From the NCBI GenBank assembly GCA_016929135.1, contig JAFGJK010000034.1, positions 17,458 to 81,457 of the forward strand: a stretch of DNA of 64,000 nucleotides. The letters are read 5' to 3'. Made by a program: the position numbers and the translations under genes. Origin of the DNA: Spirochaetota bacterium (GTDB lineage: Bacteria; Spirochaetota; UBA4802; UBA5550). The stretch's first letter is position 1. Each line of letters starts with the position of its first letter. Below are positions 60,029-64,000 of this stretch, one piece after another. The notes under the pieces were generated by a model, which made no database searches, was not told the DNA's origin, and saw only the letters and a program-made list of their open reading frames with translations.

Positions 60029-61633
60029 TCATTCCACTCCTGTATGATAGTGCCGTTCCAGATCCCCATACCGCGCACAGAGCAGCGCCATCCGGCCGGC
60101 GTTGCGGCTGTCCGGCTCCATTGCCGATCCCCCATCTATCCGAAGAAAGCGTTCCACCACCTCATCGTAGCCGCACCCCAGGAGGTGGCGCGCGCCGCTG
60201 ACGGCACACCCCAGTGGAGCGGCAAAGGCCGCATGCTCTAATGAGTAGGCCCTCGCCCCGAAGGCATCAGCAATCATGCCCCGCATCAGGGGATTGCGCG
60301 CACCGCCGCCGGCCAGGCAGATGGCACGAACGCTCCCAAGGTGTCCCGAATGGAGGCGGAGCGACAGCACCTGCGACAGGTGCAGCGCCCGTATGGAGGC
60401 CTCGCAATCGCTTTCGGAAAAGCCTTCCCGGAACACGCCCCTTCTTCTGACCGGAATGGATTCGTCGAACTCATAGGGGAGCATCAGCCTTTCGTCAGGC
60501 GACAGCGTGCGCGGACCGGCCATGGCCAGGTAGCGATCCCACTGTTCCTGCCCAATATTCCCCCCCACCGGCAAACGCAGGTACCGACGCAAGAATATCT
60601 CGTGAAGCTTGCTTCCGTTGGTAATGACCGACAGGGCCATGGCCCGCCCCCCGGTAAACCCGAAGACATTATATTCGCCGTTTTTCGATGGCATCACCCG
60701 GTCCATCGCGCCGTTCACGGTAAAGCTACTCCCGAGCGAAATCACCGCCTCGCCGCAGCCGAGCAGGGTGGCCGGATTGTCACCTGTTCCGGCCAGCACC
60801 ACGGCATTCCCGTTTACTCCGTACTTGTCGACGAAATAGCCGCTCATCGTTCCCACCGTCTCGTCGTACGCCACCATGCACCCCAGTGCATCCACAACAC
60901 TCCCGGATACGCCATGGCTACGGAGGTAGCAGTCCGCCGCGGCAGCCGCCTCTGCGCTCCAGCCGGGCCTGAGGATATCCAGGCTGTTGAGATTGGTCCC
61001 CCAGCCGTCCCCCGTATCCACCGGCGCATCGGTCCCTGCAAGCAACGAGGTGACGAAGGCGCTCAGCAAAAACACACGCCCTGTGGCCTCGAAGGCATGC
61101 GGGTTCTCCTTTCCCCATTTCATCAGCTGCGCCGCGGGGAATCGAAGCTCCGCCCTGTTGCCGGTCACGGCCGCGCATCCCCCGCGTTCGGCCAGGGCTT
61201 GCTCGAGAAATGCTGCCTCCTCCTGCGTCGTACGGTCCTCCCATATGGGTGATGACTGTCTGGTGAGGGAGGGGCCAATCTGCTCCGCCAGAGTCTTGCC
61301 TGACGAGAGCCTGCCGGCGCGGGTGCCAAAGGAGTTATCCACATATACGGTACAGTGCTGCATGCAATCGGCCTTGAGGACCCCGATTTTCTCAAGGGGC
61401 ACACCATCGCGCCGCAGCACAGTAAAGGCAAGGTCCAGGGCGTCCAGGAGCATCAGGGGTGAGGTGTGGCGCAGCGACGGATCCGCGGCCGGCAGTACAC
61501 CCCCCATTGTCCCGTAGGCTGGAAACGAGGAATCATAATTGAAAAAACCGGTATAGGCAACGGCGGATTTCTCCACATCCAGGACCGCCATCTTCACCGA
61601 TTGCGTGCTCAGTTCTAATCCTAGGGAGAGCAT
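60029..61633 (-). CDS. FGGY-family carbohydrate kinase (xylulokinase-like)
   Basis: The 534-aa two-domain sugar kinase has the N-terminal phosphate loop SLGLELSTQSVKMAVLD and sugar-binding QSSPIWEDRTTQEE. The ATP-domain motifs are GTGDNPATLLGCGEAVISLG and AICLAGGGARNPLMRGMIAD. It resembles xylulokinases that lie beside xylose isomerase-like proteins; rhamnulose or ribulose kinase activity is not excluded. It is the first gene of the sugar operon, with ATG 61633 after GAGGTG. The divergent ROK gene probably controls it. Confidence 0.88.
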   Translation of the reverse strand: MLSLGLELSTQSVKMAVLDVEKSAVAYTGFFNYDSSFPAYGTMGGVLPAADPSLRHTSPLMLLDALDLAFTVLRRDGVPLEKIGVLKADCMQHCTVYVDNSFGTRAGRLSSGKTLAEQIGPSLTRQSSPIWEDRTTQEEAAFLEQALAERGGCAAVTGNRAELRFPAAQLMKWGKENPHAFEATGRVFLLSAFVTSLLAGTDAPVDTGDGWGTNLNSLDILRPGWSAEAAAAADCYLRSHGVSGSVVDALGCMVAYDETVGTMSGYFVDKYGVNGNAVVLAGTGDNPATLLGCGEAVISLGSSFTVNGAMDRVMPSKNGEYNVFGFTGGRAMALSVITNGSKLHEIFLRRYLRLPVGGNIGQEQWDRYLAMAGPRTLSPDERLMLPYEFDESIPVRRRGVFREGFSESDCEASIRALHLSQVLSLRLHSGHLGSVRAICLAGGGARNPLMRGMIADAFGARAYSLEHAAFAAPLGCAVSGARHLLGCGYDEVVERFLRIDGGSAMEPDSRNAGRMALLCARYGDLERHYHTGVE

Positions 61634-61651
61634 TGTCACCTCGCAGATTCT

Positions 61652-61707
61652 TTTGTAATAGTGCGGGGTGAAAAGGTCAAGCAGAAAAGCAACTTTTGTT
61701 TATAAAC
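61652..61707. promoter_or_regulatory. Promoter of the sugar operon and a palindrome
   Basis: On the minus strand TTGACC (61675-61680) and TACAAA (61652-61657) are 17 nt apart and lead to the kinase gene. The perfect palindrome GTTTATAAAC (61698-61707) lies just upstream, near the promoter of the ROK gene, and may be the ROK binding site. Confidence 0.55.
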
Positions 61708-61838
61708 TATATTGACATTCTACGCCATCCGTGCGACCGTCTTACGGATGGCGTATCGCCGGACGGGCGATGCCTGCAGCGCATGACAGGCCCACGCCGG
61801 GGAAACCAAGCGAGACAAGGAGCGGAGACAGGACAATC

Positions 61839-63059
61839 ATGAAAGCTGGAAAACCGAAGGCACTACGCGAGACGAACAGCAGGAACATCCTGACAATCCT
61901 GAGGAATTCCGGTGACCTCTCCATTCCCGAACTCGCCGCCAGGGCGCACGTGAGCAAGACAACGGTTATAAAAATCATCGATATGTTGCAGAAATCCGGT
62001 CTCATCTCTGCAGCAGGAAAGGGGCTCTCCACCGTTGAGGGCGGGAAAAAGCCGGATCTCTTCAAGCTGAATGAGCGGCACCGGCTATCCCTGGGCATTC
62101 ATATTCAATCCCAGGGACTGCGCCTGGCCTGCGGAGATCTGAAGGGAAATATCTTGTACTCGGCTGCAACCGGCTTTCGCAGGGACGAATCCACGACCGG
62201 GGTGGTCCGGAAGATTGTATCGACGGCCCGCGGGCTCCTGCACGATTCCGATACAGTGCCGGAGAGGCTGCTCGGCATCGCCGTGGCCTTCCCGGGAATC
62301 GTCGACTTTGAGAGAGGAAGCATCATCTACAGCCCCTGGTTCCCATCGTGGAAAAAAAATACCGACCTGCGGGGGCTCATCCTCAAATCACTCGGCTTTA
62401 AAATCCCCTGTATCATCGACAACGAGTTCCGGTTCCAGGTGATGGCAGAGCGGGTTCTCGGCGGCCACGGGGGGAAGAGCAGCATCATCGTAATCGGCGG
62501 CGGCGACGGGCTCGGCGCCGGCATTATGGTCAGTGGAACAACAATACGGGGCTCCCATTACCTGGCCGGAGAGATAGGCCACATGGTGGTCAATCCCGGG
62601 GGAGACCGATGCACCTGCGGCGGCAGGGGCTGTTTCGAGGCAATGGTTTTCAGGAACCGGCTCCTGGAGATGGCTCGTTCACGTTACCAGGACGATCCCG
62701 GGTCGGCGATTTTCATCCGTTCCGGCCCTGAGGACCTGGCGCCGCAGGACGTGTTCGATGCCGCCGGTGCAGGAGACCCCACGGCGGAATCCATAATGGA
62801 AGACATCATCGGATGGTTCGCCGTTGCCCTGTCAAACCTCATTATGGCGTACGACCCGGAGGTCATCGTTATTCAGGGCATCTACACGGGGGCCGGGGAC
62901 GGCTTTCTCTCCCGCCTGCGGGAGCGGCTGCGCGTCATCTCGCTCCCCGGCCTGGAGAAGGATGCCTGCATCAAATTTTCATCGCTCGGTAATAACGGCG
63001 CCGTAACGGGTGCGGTGTCCTATCTCAACGAGGATTTCTTCAGGGCCTTCACCGGATAG
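61839..63059 (+). CDS. ROK-family transcriptional repressor (XylR/NagC type)
   Basis: The 406-aa protein has an N-terminal winged helix (about residues 10-75: ETNSRNILTILRNSGDLSIP, ELAARAHVSKTTVIKIIDML) and a ROK sugar-binding domain. Motifs are LGIAVAFPGIVDFERG, GGDGLGAGIMVSG, LAGEIGHMVVNPGG and the zinc motif CTCGGRGCFEA. It is divergent from the kinase-isomerase-GH3-symporter operon and probably represses it until the sugar binds. ATG 61839 has AGGAC close by. Nothing is apparent in the 186 nt that follow. Confidence 0.9.
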   Translation: MKAGKPKALRETNSRNILTILRNSGDLSIPELAARAHVSKTTVIKIIDMLQKSGLISAAGKGLSTVEGGKKPDLFKLNERHRLSLGIHIQSQGLRLACGDLKGNILYSAATGFRRDESTTGVVRKIVSTARGLLHDSDTVPERLLGIAVAFPGIVDFERGSIIYSPWFPSWKKNTDLRGLILKSLGFKIPCIIDNEFRFQVMAERVLGGHGGKSSIIVIGGGDGLGAGIMVSGTTIRGSHYLAGEIGHMVVNPGGDRCTCGGRGCFEAMVFRNRLLEMARSRYQDDPGSAIFIRSGPEDLAPQDVFDAAGAGDPTAESIMEDIIGWFAVALSNLIMAYDPEVIVIQGIYTGAGDGFLSRLRERLRVISLPGLEKDACIKFSSLGNNGAVTGAVSYLNEDFFRAFTG

Positions 63060-63245
63060 CCGATAGTATTGCTACAAATCGTGCCTGGCTTCGGACATGA
63101 TAGCGGTAATCAAGGAGTGTCTGCTCTTCAATACGATCGCGCAGGATCCTGTAGCCGGGCAGAGAACATTCCATCCTCACAGACCACGACAGAGGACCGG
63201 TCCGGGGCAGGCGGGAACGCATCGATAAATGAGATGAAGAGACAG

Positions 63246-63273
63246 CGGGGCCCCCGATTATCCGGGGGCCCCG
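63246..63273. terminator. GC-rich hairpin between ROK and tRNA-Arg
   Basis: CGGGGCCCCC / GGGGGCCCCG forms a perfect 10-bp stem with an 8-nt loop. It lacks a long T run on either strand but sits at the convergent ends of the ROK gene and tRNA-Arg, where a terminator is expected. Confidence 0.6.
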
Positions 63274-63284
63274 TTATTGAAGTG

Positions 63285-63358
63285 CGCGTCCGAGAGGATT
63301 TGAACCTCTGACCTACGGATTCGTAGTCCGGCGCTCTATCCAGCTGAGCTACGGACGC
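63285..63358 (-). tRNA. tRNA-Arg (anticodon ACG)
   Basis: The minus-strand cloverleaf has a GCGTCCG/CGGACGC acceptor stem, D arm AGCTCAGCTGGATAGAGC, anticodon loop CTACGAA in a closed stem (ACG, read as ICG), and T arm GGTTCAAATCC. Discriminator G; CCA is not encoded. It is an intact, normal-length gene of 74 nt. Confidence 0.96.
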
Positions 63359-63369
63359 GTGGATATGCA

Positions 63370-63753
63370 TCAGACGTTCACTTTTTCAGCGTATTCCTTG
63401 ACGAGCGGAATGTCAACAGCTTTTCCCTTCACCAGGTTCATCGTGGCCCAGATGCACAGTGAGAAGTAGAGCAGTTCCATAAGATAGATGAATATGACGA
63501 TGACCAGCCGCATCACCCGGAAACCGGTGTGGATAAAGATGGTCGAAAAGGATAGAAGGGTCAGCAGCACCGTAAAGAACAGCGCCATGACAAAACCCTG
63601 CCGCGCGTGGACCATGGCGGCCTCGTCACCCTTTTTGAGGGCCATGGGATACAACCACCCGATGAAGGGAAAATAGTAAAAATGGTTCAGGTTGACGGTG
63701 AACCTGATCCTCCTTTGGGCGATGGTAAAATCTACGTCGTACGTTTCCTTCAT
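63370..63753 (-). CDS. DUF4870-like small membrane protein
   Basis: The 127-aa protein has three membrane helices. An N-terminal segment, FTVNLNHFYYFPFIGWLYPM, is followed by HARQGFVMALFFTVLLTLLS and a C-terminal pair ending with LLYFSLCIWATMNLVKGKAV. It resembles DUF4870/Tic20-like small membrane proteins in order and size. The function is unknown. It lies between two tRNA genes on the same strand, with a GAAGGA site before the ATG, and may share their transcript. Confidence 0.68.
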   Translation of the reverse strand: MKETYDVDFTIAQRRIRFTVNLNHFYYFPFIGWLYPMALKKGDEAAMVHARQGFVMALFFTVLLTLLSFSTIFIHTGFRVMRLVIVIFIYLMELLYFSLCIWATMNLVKGKAVDIPLVKEYAEKVNV

Positions 63754-63765
63754 TATCTTTTCCTT

Positions 63766-63852
<87 letters not shown>

Positions 63853-63916
63853 ACTCACCGCTACTATGGTCCGGGATTCAGCAAATCCATCCCCGAATCG
63901 CTCGAATAATGAGAAT

Positions 63917-64000
63917 CGGAGAGTGAGGGATTCGAACCCCCGGGGCTGTTAACCCAACGGTTTTCAAGACCGCCTCCATCGACCACTCGGACAACTCTCC
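63917..64000 (-). tRNA. tRNA-Ser (anticodon TGA)
   Basis: The minus-strand gene starts exactly at the window end. It has a GGAGAGT/ACTCTCC acceptor stem, anticodon loop CTTGAAA (TGA, decoding UCN), a long variable arm, and GGTTCGAATCC in the T arm. 84 nt, discriminator G. The 64 nt between it and the other tRNA-Ser hold nothing further. Confidence 0.95.

Overview
The window is about 60% GC, densely coded bacterial chromosome with no rRNA, insertion sequence, prophage or CRISPR array. Several genes suggest a spirochaete: a DUF115/Maf-type flagellin-modification protein, a surface protein built of G-(I/V)-Q-(I/L)-(A/G) repeats like the LA_2272 proteins of Leptospira, a long SpoIIE-type phosphatase with a 7TM/HAMP sensor, and many small exported helical proteins. 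This assignment is inferred from gene content; no rRNA or single-copy marker is present.

Layout. 0-2.3 kb: trp operon (trpE, then trpG running off the left edge) on the minus strand, behind a complete ribosome-mediated attenuator. 2.3-11 kb: phosphatase/sensor, membrane protein, Maf protein, SPOR protein, and a DUF47-PiT phosphate uptake pair. 11-16.4 kb: M28 peptidase, a DUF6485 protein, and a translationally coupled trio (ankyrin lipoprotein, lipoprotein esterase, RNA methyltransferase). 16.6-22.8 kb: glycosidase with a GPH-family transporter, a second MFS transporter, and an acyl-CoA dehydrogenase-like/patatin pair. 22.9-32.4 kb: outer-membrane barrel, then a more AT-rich surface-glycan island (gmd, SGNH and MBOAT O-acylation pair, SMR-type flippase subunit, FAD oxidoreductase, polyprenyl-phosphate glycosyltransferase, NAD epimerase, cupin).

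33.7-38.4 kb: carboxylic-acid utilisation operon (CoA ligase, APC permease, enoyl-CoA hydratase) divergent from a TetR gene. 39.9-41.5 kb: ilvB-ilvN behind a Val-rich attenuator leader, with ilvB apparently broken by an internal deletion. 41.5-50 kb: ferredoxin-like protein, RNA methyltransferase, B12-type radical SAM protein, MarR/ATC-hydrolase pair, diguanylate cyclase, amino-acid permease. 50-54.8 kb: small exported proteins, SGNH hydrolase, Nudix hydrolase, surface-repeat protein. 54.8-63.1 kb: a sugar operon (FGGY kinase, sugar isomerase, GH3 glycosidase, SSS symporter) divergent from a ROK repressor. 63.3-64 kb: three tRNA genes (Arg-ACG, Ser-GCT, Ser-TGA) around a small membrane protein.

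The most notable features are the two leader-peptide attenuators. The trp leader has four consecutive Trp codons; the ilv leader has seven Val codons within ten. Each has mutually exclusive terminator and antiterminator hairpins. The second point is the ilvB gene, which lacks about 220 internal codons and changes frame at a junction whose sequence fits recombination between short direct repeats. This is either a real auxotrophic lesion or an assembly error.
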